A program made the position numbers and the translations under genes. The notes beneath the pieces are model-generated. The model was not told the origin of the DNA and searched no databases. It saw only the letters and a list, made by a program, of their open reading frames with translations. From Cyanobacteria bacterium UBA1221 (GTDB lineage Bacteria; Cyanobacteriota; Vampirovibrionia; Gastranaerophilales; Gastranaerophilaceae), in contig DBXD01000066.1 in the NCBI GenBank assembly GCA_002309425.1, positions 360 to 64,359 of the forward strand: a stretch of 64,000 nt of DNA. The letters run 5' to 3'. Below, piece by piece: positions 26,815-35,030 of the stretch. The stretch's first letter is position 1, and the number at the start of each line of letters is the position of its first letter.

Positions 26815-27891
26815 ATGATTATCGCATCTTTTCAGAACTTAAACAACAATTTTAACAAATATTCAAGTCCCGCTTTTGGCAATTTAGGTCTTTTTAAAAA
26901 GTTCCCAAGAAGTTATGCCCAAAATGTAGATACGTTTATAGGCACTTTGGCAGAAGCAGCGGCAAAGAAAACGCGGGAACCCTTGGGGTTGGACGGATTA
27001 TTATTAGAGGCTTTCCGTCCTATGTATTTTGATGATAGTAAGGGAAACTTCCTGTGCACAAGCATTTTTTGGGGGCAAGTACCTTCCGGAAAATTCTGCA
27101 TATTTTTACACGGTGGCACATCTAACGTAGAAAATTATCGAGGGCTATATGAATCATTAGTCAAAAAAAACATAACCGTAATTCCATTAGAATACGCAGG
27201 ATATGGCTGTAACAGACGTACCCGGGCTAATTTTGATAATGTTATGGGCTCTGCAGAAGATTTATATGACTATCTGACAAGAATAAGACTAATGGATCCT
27301 AAAAACATTTCTATTTTAGGATACTGCATGGGCGGACAGGTTGCGGCTAATCTTGCATCAAAAGTCAAGTGTGATTCGCTTTTTCTGGTAAACCCGCTTA
27401 CACACCTGACAGATATGTCTGATGGCTATCTTAAAAGTAAAAATTATCAAAAAAGTTTTGTCGAGAGGTGTTTGGATAAAATTTCATACAGGAAACCTTT
27501 TGCTAAATATAAAATACTTAAACAGATGAACGCTTATGATAATGCCGAAAATATAAACTGTCCGGTATATATAGTTTCTTCAAAGAGTGATGCTGTAATG
27601 TATCCCAAATTTATAAAAAAATTTGCAGATAAACTGAGATCTGACGGTGTTAGTGTTGAATATATACCTGAAATAGGAGATTCTCACAAATTTACTGAAG
27701 AAAAAATAGAGTTTGTTACTTCGATGTTACAAGACAGATTGATAACGGACACCGATTATCTTATTTGGAAAAATTTTGGATTTATTAAACCCGGCACCGA
27801 GGAAAAAATCCAAAGACTCGCTAAAAAAGATCCGCATTCTCCGGTTAAGGACTGGACTTCAATTAATTTAATTAATTATCCTTCAATTTAG
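26815..27891 (+). CDS. Alpha/beta hydrolase with Cys nucleophile elbow
   Basis: A 358-residue alpha/beta hydrolase. The oxyanion region is FLHGGTSNVENY (97-108), the nucleophile elbow is GYCMGG with C171 in place of the common Ser, the acid is D259 in SSKSDAVMYP, and the histidine is H291 in GDSHKF. A Cys elbow is known from dienelactone hydrolases, but the rest does not point to that activity, so the substrate is unknown. The N-terminus has PAFGNLG, the F-x-N/G motif, and no Sec signal. Confidence 0.78.
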   Translation: MIIASFQNLNNNFNKYSSPAFGNLGLFKKFPRSYAQNVDTFIGTLAEAAAKKTREPLGLDGLLLEAFRPMYFDDSKGNFLCTSIFWGQVPSGKFCIFLHGGTSNVENYRGLYESLVKKNITVIPLEYAGYGCNRRTRANFDNVMGSAEDLYDYLTRIRLMDPKNISILGYCMGGQVAANLASKVKCDSLFLVNPLTHLTDMSDGYLKSKNYQKSFVERCLDKISYRKPFAKYKILKQMNAYDNAENINCPVYIVSSKSDAVMYPKFIKKFADKLRSDGVSVEYIPEIGDSHKFTEEKIEFVTSMLQDRLITDTDYLIWKNFGFIKPGTEEKIQRLAKKDPHSPVKDWTSINLINYPSI

Positions 27892-28147
27892 GCTGACAAG
27901 AGTTTGAGGATTCTAAGGGGGAAACATTCTCTGTCATAATAACCGCCGCAGGTATGATTTCTGCACTACTCTCCCCTGTGTTTTCTGAAACTTTATCATC
28001 TGCATTAAGTATTTTGGCAACAACTATTGCTAAGTCACTCTGCGTTCCATAGCCGTATTCAGGACTTGGGATGTTATGTTCTTTATTATCTTTCTTTGCA
28101 GAAAAGTTCGTCTGACTGTAACAATTTTGAATCTTATATATTCTCAT
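27872..28147 (-). CDS. Small lineage-specific protein, 91 aa
   Basis: No family recognised. It starts MRIYKIQNCYSQTNFSAKK, with the F-x-A type N-terminal motif, and is otherwise polar. AAGGAGATACTT directly before the ATG is an ideal ribosome binding site, which makes a real gene likely in spite of the small size. Its 3' end overlaps the convergent hydrolase by 20 bases. Confidence 0.62.
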   Translation of the reverse strand: MRIYKIQNCYSQTNFSAKKDNKEHNIPSPEYGYGTQSDLAIVVAKILNADDKVSENTGESSAEIIPAAVIMTENVSPLESSNSCQPKLKDN

Positions 28148-28201
28148 AAGTATCTCCTTGATGCTTATATAAAAATTATAAAAACAAAAATTTTATATTT
28201 C

Positions 28202-28228
28202 AGCAACATATTTTAACAAATCTTATAA
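28202..28228 (+). promoter_or_regulatory. AGCAA-type promoter-like element, spacing 16
   Basis: AGCAA (28202-28206) and TTATAA (28223-28228) with 16 bases between. The second box departs from TTTAAT, so this is a weaker member. It lies 17 bases before the ATG of the HEAGH protein. Confidence 0.38.
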
Positions 28229-28245
28229 ATTTTATCGAGTATCCA

Positions 28246-29067
28246 ATGGCAAATTTATTTTTTTACAAACTTATAATAAGCATGATAAGTAACGGTATTA
28301 AATTTTCACCAACATACACAAAAGGTTCTACAAGGACCCATAATATCATAAGGACCCAATTAAGCGAACAACTTTACTCCGAAGTAATGGATTTATTTGC
28401 GTCTCAAGCTTGTACCGAGGCTAAAAATAATCCAAAAGCCGGAGAGTATATATCCAAAGACCAGCTCAGAGAAATTTTTGTAAAAATATTACCGGAACCA
28501 CTCAATTTTAAAATTCAAACCAGCACAAAAAGAGATATACAAAACAACCTTGGGGCAAGCATGTGTACAATATCTGACGAACAAGGTATTGATGGATACA
28601 GGCTCATTCTACCCTTAAAAGACAACCAATTATATATAGAAGACATCCCTGAACTCCTGCATGAAGCGGGACACTTGCTTGATTATGCGCTTAACCCTCA
28701 ATATACAGCCAATCTCATTAGCATCGGGAATAAAGATTTTTATAAAAAATTGGGTGAAATTTATGAAAAATTTTATTATACAATTACAGACTACTCATTA
28801 TTCAGAATAAAAAGAGTAACAAAAGCTTTATTAAAAAATATGTCTTGCGAGGACAAGTTAAATGCTTTGAAAAATATAAAATTAAGACTAATGACCGAAA
28901 GCAACGCATATTTAACAGAAAATCACTATTGGCAAGAACTGAAAAAACACCGTAAAGGAATGAAAAAAGCCCCCCCTCTATCCCCGTTGGATTTTCGCTT
29001 CCGAGAAAAAATCCGACTCATAAACAGTATGAGGTACAAAATTGTAGCAAAAGAACGCAAAAATTAA
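28246..29067 (+). CDS. Putative HEAGH metallopeptidase-like protein, 273 aa
   Basis: The only strong motif is HEAGH (139-143) in IPELLHEAGHLLDYAL, an HExxH zinc site. A further Glu in ITDYSLFRIKRV-type helices or in TESNAYLTENHYW could complete the site. The N-terminus has GIKFSPTYTKG, a loose form of the F-x-G motif. No ribosome binding site is obvious for the first ATG; an internal ATG at residue 13 would fit the motif position better. Substrate unknown. Confidence 0.62.
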   Translation: MANLFFYKLIISMISNGIKFSPTYTKGSTRTHNIIRTQLSEQLYSEVMDLFASQACTEAKNNPKAGEYISKDQLREIFVKILPEPLNFKIQTSTKRDIQNNLGASMCTISDEQGIDGYRLILPLKDNQLYIEDIPELLHEAGHLLDYALNPQYTANLISIGNKDFYKKLGEIYEKFYYTITDYSLFRIKRVTKALLKNMSCEDKLNALKNIKLRLMTESNAYLTENHYWQELKKHRKGMKKAPPLSPLDFRFREKIRLINSMRYKIVAKERKN

Positions 29068-29143
29068 AAGGCATCTAAATAAAATATGTACAGGTGTATA
29101 AAATTAAACCAATTTAATAAAACTTCATCTTTAACTTTAATTT

Positions 29144-29171
29144 AGCAATTTTTATTTTCAGCAGATTTACT
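29144..29171 (+). promoter_or_regulatory. AGCAA-N17-TTTACT promoter-like element
   Basis: AGCAA (29144-29148), T/A tract, CAGCAGA, then TTTACT (29166-29171), with 17 bases between boxes. It lies 35 bases before the ATG at 29207. Confidence 0.52.
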
Positions 29172-29206
29172 TATTATGTAACGAAATTATTTAACGGAAA
29201 AATAAA

Positions 29207-29797
29207 ATGATTAATACTAATTATCAGGCATATAATCCAAGTTTTGGCGCAAGCTGCGCAGGAAAAATCACTATAAAAGCAAAAAATGAGGCCGGAAAAT
29301 TTGTCCCAAAAGATGCCCGTGTCGCAATACTAAACGTAAACTACTTTCCGGATTTCCGGGCAATTAGAAAATTATCCAATTTTTGGGAAAGAAAAACCGG
29401 CGGTCATATAATATCCAGTATTTTTGACTATGCACAAAAAGATGTTGCTAAAGTTAACGAAAATTACCCATATAGGGTATATTACGCCGTTACAACACAA
29501 GATGGGGATTTAAAGAAATTAGATCCAAAAAAAATTCTTGGTATTGCAACCGTTCTCGAAAAAGATAATGCCAAAAACCATACTGTTTCATGGTTACAAG
29601 TAAATCCATTTTATAATTATTCTGCTAAAGGTCATCAACGAAAGTACAAAAATATTGGGGAACAATTGATAAAATTTATAAGAGAATATGGAGGGAAACC
29701 CTTAGAAACCAATGCGGAAGATGATACTGTCAACTTCTACAAGAAAATCGGGTTTACCCCTTTTACGAATGAAAAATACCACATGTATATGAATTAA
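29207..29797 (+). CDS. GNAT-type acetyltransferase-like protein
   Basis: A 196-residue protein whose C-terminal half fits the GNAT fold: ILGIATVLEK beta strand, WLQVNPFYNY, the acetyl-CoA loop region HQRKYKNIGEQLIKFI and the terminal ETNAEDDTVNFYKKIGFTP. The acceptor is unknown. The N-terminus YNPSFGASCAGK carries the F-x-A motif. It ends 13 bases from the convergent cstA gene. Confidence 0.72.
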   Translation: MINTNYQAYNPSFGASCAGKITIKAKNEAGKFVPKDARVAILNVNYFPDFRAIRKLSNFWERKTGGHIISSIFDYAQKDVAKVNENYPYRVYYAVTTQDGDLKKLDPKKILGIATVLEKDNAKNHTVSWLQVNPFYNYSAKGHQRKYKNIGEQLIKFIREYGGKPLETNAEDDTVNFYKKIGFTPFTNEKYHMYMN

Positions 29798-29809
29798 ACA
29801 AAATTTTGT

Positions 29810-31249
29810 CTATTTTGTATTTTTGTTACTTATAATTTTATATACATACGCAAAAGCCGCTAATGTCAGCATTAAAGCGATGATTTCACTATACCTGAGA
29901 GGAAGATTAAATCCTATTTTCTCGCTAAAAATAAAGGACATTGTAATAAACACATAAAATAAAGCAGGAATCAGCGTTACATAATATTTTTTGCCGTTTT
30001 TTGCCAAAAATATTGTCGCACAAATTAGCGTTGGAATCGCTATAAGCTGGTTAAAGAACGTAAAGTATCTCCAGATAACAGAAAAACTGTTCGCACTCAT
30101 TTTTGCCCATACTAATATAGTCAATACCGTTACAACAATAGGAATAACTATTATCAACCTGTTTGATATTTTCTTTTGTTCAAGGTTTAAAGCCTCCGCT
30201 ATTGTTATCCTTAATCCTCTGAGAGCAGTATCGCCGGAGGTTATCGGAAGAATAATTATGGCTAAAGTAACAAGGAATGCAAGATTTAGAGGTACAAATT
30301 TGTTGGCAATAATATTTACAACATTAACCGTTCCTACCAGATTCTGAGGAACAAGATTAAGGCTATATACATCCATTGCAGCTGCTGCCCAAATTATTGC
30401 TATAAGTGATTCTACACACATCATACCGTAAAAGATTCGTTTCCCGTCATATTCCTTATTAACGGTTCTTGAAATAATTGTAGCCTGAGTAGAATGAAAG
30501 CCTGACAACAAACCGCAGCTTACCGTCATAAAAAACATAGGAATAAGCGGTAAATTATTCGGATGTAAGTTATAATTGCTCAAACTAAAATTCTGTAAGT
30601 TTACACCATTTATAAAAAAGCCTGTAAGCACCAATCCTGTACCTAATATCAGCATTATTCCAAGCGCCGGATAAAATTTCCCGATAATTTTATCAATAGG
30701 GAAAAGAGTCGCAAAAACAAAATATAATAAAATTACAATGTATGTTCCAAGCACAACAGGATTCGTTATAACAAATTCTTTTACCCCGAAAAACCTTTCA
30801 ACAAACAAATCTCCTGCCGTATAGACAAAAACTGTCGCCAAAAGCAAAAGCATAACGGATACTATTACCATAAAGATTTTAAAAGCCCGTTTGCCCAGAT
30901 AATTATTTATCAAACCCGTAATTTGAGCGCCATTGTGTCTTATTGATAACATTCCCGCAAAATAATCGTGTACCCCGCCCGCAAAGATACATCCCAAAGG
31001 GATCAAAATAAAAGCAATCGGTCCAAATAATATACCTTGTACCGCACCGATTATAGGCCCCATTCCTGCGATATTTAACAAATGTATAAGCGCATTTCGA
31101 TTTTTAGACATCGGAATATAATCCACGTTATCTCTCAACTCTTCCGCAGGAGTCTTTCTGTCATCCGGCGAAAACAAGTTACAGATGAACCGTGAATAAA
31201 AAATATACCCTAATACTAAAATTGTTATGCCAAATAAAAATGTTATCAT
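29810..31249 (-). CDS. cstA: Carbon starvation protein A (CstA) family transporter
   Basis: CstA-family proteins import peptides or pyruvate across the inner membrane. This is the short form (479 aa against about 700 in E. coli). Conserved pieces include AGMGPIIGAVQG, FAGGVHDYFAGMLSIRHNG, SGFHSTQATIISRTV and SGDTALRGLRI, amid about 12-13 hydrophobic helices. It overlaps the upstream CorC-like gene by one base and probably shares its mRNA. Confidence 0.9.
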   Translation of the reverse strand: MITFLFGITILVLGYIFYSRFICNLFSPDDRKTPAEELRDNVDYIPMSKNRNALIHLLNIAGMGPIIGAVQGILFGPIAFILIPLGCIFAGGVHDYFAGMLSIRHNGAQITGLINNYLGKRAFKIFMVIVSVMLLLLATVFVYTAGDLFVERFFGVKEFVITNPVVLGTYIVILLYFVFATLFPIDKIIGKFYPALGIMLILGTGLVLTGFFINGVNLQNFSLSNYNLHPNNLPLIPMFFMTVSCGLLSGFHSTQATIISRTVNKEYDGKRIFYGMMCVESLIAIIWAAAAMDVYSLNLVPQNLVGTVNVVNIIANKFVPLNLAFLVTLAIIILPITSGDTALRGLRITIAEALNLEQKKISNRLIIVIPIVVTVLTILVWAKMSANSFSVIWRYFTFFNQLIAIPTLICATIFLAKNGKKYYVTLIPALFYVFITMSFIFSEKIGFNLPLRYSEIIALMLTLAAFAYVYKIISNKNTK

Positions 31250-32598
31250 TAATTTTCTTCGTTTGAACTATCCGCCGGAACACTCACTTTGCGTACAATC
31301 TCCAGTTTCGTAATTCTCGCCCCGTCAATTTCCTTTACACTAAATACTAAATTTTTAAATTCCACCTCGTCACCGACTTCCGCAATTCTGCCCAAAAGTT
31401 TTACGACCAGACCACCGATTGTATCAACATCATCATCCTCAAATTCTTCATTGTCAAATTCAAAAAATTCGGATAATTCGTCTAATCTCATCATTGCATT
31501 TGCAAGGTATGTGTTCTCAGCGATTTCCTCAATACAAGACTCCTCCTCCTCGTCAAATTCGTCCTGCACCTCTCCGAATATTTCTTCCAAAACATCCTCT
31601 AAAGTTATTAAGCCGGAGGTACCGCCAAACTCATCCACTACAATCGCCATCTGGCTTTTACGCTTTTTAAATTCAAGAACCAGATTATCCATTGTTATGG
31701 TTTCGGGAACCAGCATTACATCCCTTAACAGGTTCTTTATGGGACAAACTTCATCTTTTATTGCCAGAGAATACAAATCTTTTACGTGAATCAAACCTAT
31801 AATATGGTCTATATCATCATCATAAACGGGATACCTTGTATATTGGCTCTCCGCAGCCAGTTTATTTAAATCCTCCAGTGACATATTGTCCGGGATACAA
31901 ACCATATCGGTTCTCGGAATCATAACCTGTTTTGCGGTCAAATCAGAGAACTTAAACACATTGTGCAATATATCTTTTTCTGTTTCATTTAAGACTCCGC
32001 CATCATAACTCGCATCAACAAGCATATCTAATTCCTCGGTAGAATGAACCGAAGTCTTGCTCGCTCTTGGGATACTTAATATTTTTAGAACTAAATTTCC
32101 AAAACCGTTCAACGCCCATATAAAAGGAGTAAAAATAAAACTTATACCGTGCATGGGTCTTGCAACCCACAATGCTGTTTTTTCGGTATATTCAAGCGCA
32201 ATTGATTTTGGTATTAATTCTCCCAATACAACATGCAAAAAAGTAATTAAACAAAAAGCAATTGTCGCCGACACAGTATGAGTTGCAATTGTCTGATTTA
32301 CACCGGGAAAAACCGAGAATAACGGTTCAATTATTTTTGCCAGCGTACTTTCGCCAACCCAGCCTAATCCGATACTTGATATTGTTATACCAAGCTGAAC
32401 CGCTGCAATAAACTTATCCAAATCGTTTATTGCAAGCTGCGCAATACCTGCTTCCCTGTTACCTTCTTTAACAAGCTGCTCAATTCTCGTTTTTCTGACT
32501 TTTACCATAGCAAACTCAGAAGCAACAAAAAAACCGTTTGAAAATAATAATAAAACTATTATCGACAAGTTAAAAATTATATTTATATATTCAGACAT
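31249..32598 (-). CDS. CNNM/CorC-type membrane protein (DUF21, two CBS, CorC_HlyC)
   Basis: A 449-residue protein with the HlyC/CorC layout: an N-terminal DUF21 with four hydrophobic helices (about 5-190, including VASEFAMVKVRKTRIE and LGWVGESTLAKI), two CBS domains (about 215-330, with VMIPRTDMVCIPD and VVDEFGGTSGLITLEDVLEE) and a C-terminal CorC_HlyC domain (about 350-435). Such proteins are linked to magnesium or other divalent metal efflux. The name hemolysin in databases is historical. Confidence 0.9.
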   Translation of the reverse strand: MSEYINIIFNLSIIVLLLFSNGFFVASEFAMVKVRKTRIEQLVKEGNREAGIAQLAINDLDKFIAAVQLGITISSIGLGWVGESTLAKIIEPLFSVFPGVNQTIATHTVSATIAFCLITFLHVVLGELIPKSIALEYTEKTALWVARPMHGISFIFTPFIWALNGFGNLVLKILSIPRASKTSVHSTEELDMLVDASYDGGVLNETEKDILHNVFKFSDLTAKQVMIPRTDMVCIPDNMSLEDLNKLAAESQYTRYPVYDDDIDHIIGLIHVKDLYSLAIKDEVCPIKNLLRDVMLVPETITMDNLVLEFKKRKSQMAIVVDEFGGTSGLITLEDVLEEIFGEVQDEFDEEEESCIEEIAENTYLANAMMRLDELSEFFEFDNEEFEDDDVDTIGGLVVKLLGRIAEVGDEVEFKNLVFSVKEIDGARITKLEIVRKVSVPADSSNEEN

Positions 32599-32668
32599 AT
32601 TTATATATAATACCTTATTGTATTTATAAACTTAATTATAATATTTCATAACTAAAAAAGCAATAACA

Positions 32669-33475
32669 TTATTGATAATCAACTTCTTTTATTTGGGTAT
32701 ATATCATCGGGGAAAAGCCTTTGGTCGTAACTATATCAATAATTTTATACGGATTCGGCGGAGTCAGCAAACAAGGAGAACTGACATGGTATATTCCGTT
32801 TTCCATTTTTTCTTTGTTTACGTGATAGTGTCCCGATATTATCGCAATTACATTATCGTGGCGATTTAAGACTTCAAAATAGTTTTCAGGCTGATATACT
32901 CTGTGAGTTTTTACATCCTTCGGCGGGATAAGAGGGAAATGCTGAAAAATAACAACTTTTTTCTTTCTGTATTTTGTCAGCTGTTTATCAAGCCAATCAA
33001 GTGTTGCCGGCCTGTAATACCCACCCGTACCCGGAATAGTTTCTTTTGCTCCGTCAACCACAACAAAAACAAATTCGCCTTTTTTAAACACATAATTTGG
33101 TTTAGACGGTCCGTAAAACCAATTATGTTTTTTTATGGCTGAAATATATTCTTTTTTTGAAAGTCCGTTTGATTTAAACACATCGTGGTTACCGATAACA
33201 ATATAATACGGGAATTTCAATTTGTTTATAATCTTCAAAAAAGCTTCATGATTTTCAGGTTTTGAAGAATCTATATTATCACCCGTAAACACAACAAACG
33301 AAATGTTATCTAATTTATTAATATCTTCAATAGCAGCTTTTAAAACATTCAACGAATATTTATTACCTGCGGTCACATGAGGATCAGCGACCTGCACAAA
33401 CTTTATCTCTCCCGCAAAAGCCGAAGAAAAAAGTCCTATAAAAAAAGTTGCAATTAATATAAATATTTTTTTCAT
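32669..33475 (-). CDS. Exported calcineurin-like metallophosphoesterase
   Basis: A signal peptide (IFILIATFFIGLFSSAFA) leads a 268-residue protein with the full dinuclear metal motif set: VADPHV (D-x-H), FTGDNIDSS (GDxx), VIGNHD (GNHD), VIFQHFPL and SGHYHV (GHxH). It should act in the periplasm on a phosphate ester; the substrate cannot be told from sequence. It is separated from the CorC-like gene by about 70 bases. Confidence 0.88.
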   Translation of the reverse strand: MKKIFILIATFFIGLFSSAFAGEIKFVQVADPHVTAGNKYSLNVLKAAIEDINKLDNISFVVFTGDNIDSSKPENHEAFLKIINKLKFPYYIVIGNHDVFKSNGLSKKEYISAIKKHNWFYGPSKPNYVFKKGEFVFVVVDGAKETIPGTGGYYRPATLDWLDKQLTKYRKKKVVIFQHFPLIPPKDVKTHRVYQPENYFEVLNRHDNVIAIISGHYHVNKEKMENGIYHVSSPCLLTPPNPYKIIDIVTTKGFSPMIYTQIKEVDYQ

Positions 33476-33559
33476 GGTAACCCTCTGTCTTTCAAATAAA
33501 TTATAACATAGATATATTTGCTTGTGATAATATGTAAATAATATAAGGAAATCAATAAA

Positions 33560-33808
33560 ATGAGATTAGATAAATTTTTAAAAGTTTCAAGGTTAATAAA
33601 GCGGAGAACCGTTGCAAACGAAGTGTCCGATATGGGCAGAGTTTTTGTAAATAACAACCCTGCAAAGCCGGGAAAACAATTAAAAGAAGGGGATATATTA
33701 ACAATTGAATACGCAAACAGAGATTTGTCGGTAAAAATATTAAAAATTCCGACAGGCAATGTCAGCATACAAGAAGCCCCCGCATTATATGAAATAATCG
33801 CAGAGTAA
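33560..33808 (+). CDS. rqcP: S4-domain RNA-binding protein RqcP (YabO)
   Basis: RqcP works with RqcH in ribosome-associated quality control, helping add C-terminal alanine tails to stalled nascent chains. The 82-residue protein is a bare S4 domain: MRLDKFLKVSRLIKRRTVAN, then VFVNNNPAKPGKQLKEGD and ALYEII at the end, close to the Bacillus YabO pattern. Length is typical. A bidirectional stem-loop follows. Confidence 0.9.
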   Translation: MRLDKFLKVSRLIKRRTVANEVSDMGRVFVNNNPAKPGKQLKEGDILTIEYANRDLSVKILKIPTGNVSIQEAPALYEIIAE

Positions 33809-33834
33809 AAAAGGTGTGCCTGTATGCACACCTT
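33806..33834 (-). terminator. Terminator between rqcP and the EF-hand-like gene
   Basis: AAGGTGTGC (33811-33819) and GCACACCTT (33826-33834) form a 9-bp stem with a 6-base loop. On the minus strand a run of T follows directly, so it serves the gene ending at 33863 best. On the plus strand the T run is weaker, but the stem lies right after the rqcP stop. Confidence 0.78.
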
Positions 33835-33862
33835 AAAAATTTTACATTATCAAAATTAGTTT

Positions 33863-34846
33863 TTATTGCTCATTCAATTTTTGCTTGTTATTGATTTCGT
33901 TTATTGCTTTCATTTCTTGTGCTACTAAATCATTAAATTTAGCAACCATCTCCTGAGTAACCGCCTCGAGAGCAACAGCATATCCGGCACTGTCTTGCTT
34001 AAAGCCCTCAAACATTCCAAGATCATTGTATTTAGCCCAGCATTCATCACTTATCTGCTCATGCAAATCGCTTAGTTCTGCAAATTTTGGACTATTTATA
34101 TCCTGTAACTTCAAGATATTGTGTACAGACAGTTTTCTCAATGAACACGTACTATTAAGAAAAGGTTCTATTGTTGAACAATATTGACTAAACACCTTTT
34201 CATCTACAGGTTTACCTGTATTAGTTTTCGGGGTTAAGTCAAAAGGCACTAAATTAAAATACTTTGTAATAAGTTTATATTCGGGATCATTTTTCATTGC
34301 TGTATACTCTGCAACCGTAAATGTACCGTCTTCTCCTGCATATTTGTCAACTATTGCCTCTAATCTGGTACCGATACCCCGTTTATCATACATTAAAGGT
34401 AATTCCATCTTTTGCAAGTTATTTAGTAAACCATCTTTTACCTCACCTTTTGTGCACTGTCCATCACGTATATGCGACATATCTACCCAACCCATTTCAA
34501 TTTTTGCAAAATTACTTGATGAATGATACCGGTCTAAGACAGCTCCCCATTCATTCCCATTAAGGAAATCCGCCCATTCCTCAGCCTGAAATATTCCGTC
34601 AGCACCTGCATATTTTTTTAATGCATCAGGAACTTTATCGGTTAGCGCTTTTAATTTATTATACTCGGCAGAACCTTCTTTTAGTCCCGATAATAAATCG
34701 CCAATATTCAAATCATTATATGCTTCTTTTACGGTAACTTTGCCGTCTTTTTCCCCGCCATTACCATCCATTCTGTTCACAAATATATCATTAATACCAT
34801 CCAGGTATTCTTGTGGATATTTTTTACCCGGTCCCTCTATAGGCAT
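33863..34846 (-). CDS. EF-hand-like repeat protein, 327 aa
   Basis: No named family. The first 70 residues contain DGNGGEKDGKVTVKEAY, an EF-hand-like loop with an insertion, and two more units read YAGADGIFQAEEWADFL and YAGEDGTFTVAEYTAM. Each keeps DG and the final acidic position, so calcium binding is possible but reduced. No signal peptide is visible. The ATG has AAAGGAG upstream. A similar EF-hand-like style occurs in the 142-aa protein at 62251. Confidence 0.68.
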   Translation of the reverse strand: MPIEGPGKKYPQEYLDGINDIFVNRMDGNGGEKDGKVTVKEAYNDLNIGDLLSGLKEGSAEYNKLKALTDKVPDALKKYAGADGIFQAEEWADFLNGNEWGAVLDRYHSSSNFAKIEMGWVDMSHIRDGQCTKGEVKDGLLNNLQKMELPLMYDKRGIGTRLEAIVDKYAGEDGTFTVAEYTAMKNDPEYKLITKYFNLVPFDLTPKTNTGKPVDEKVFSQYCSTIEPFLNSTCSLRKLSVHNILKLQDINSPKFAELSDLHEQISDECWAKYNDLGMFEGFKQDSAGYAVALEAVTQEMVAKFNDLVAQEMKAINEINNKQKLNEQ

Positions 34847-34885
34847 AACAAACTCCTTTCCTAATAATTCTCATGCAATTACCTA

Positions 34886-34915
34886 TACAAAGTATTTTTA
34901 TATTCATAAATTGCC
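34886..34915 (-). promoter_or_regulatory. Weak GCAA-type promoter-like element
   Basis: On the minus strand GGCAA (34911-34915) is followed by an A/T-rich tract and TTTGTA (34886-34891), 19 bases apart. The tract resembles the one before the 165-aa gene at 2704. It is 39 bases upstream of the ATG at 34846 and only a tentative member. Confidence 0.3.
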
Positions 34916-34992
34916 TTAGATAAAAATTATATTTACAATAATTTACAAATTATTCTATATAAACACTACCGAAAATCATGACATATAGCACT

Positions 34993-35022
34993 AAAAAAGC
35001 GGTTCATTTGAACCGCTTTTTT
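34993..35022 (-). terminator. Terminator of the TpsB-like gene
   Basis: AAAAAAGCGGTTCA and TGAACCGCTTTTTT form a near-perfect hairpin with A and T tails on both sides, 8 bases past the stop of the minus-strand outer-membrane gene. It can work in both directions. Confidence 0.88.
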
Positions 35023-35030
35023 AACTTGTA

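Noticed and set aside
31249..32598. Calling the CorC/CNNM protein a hemolysin
   Set aside because: The name is historical; the DUF21-CBS-CorC layout indicates a metal transport role, and nothing suggests a toxin.
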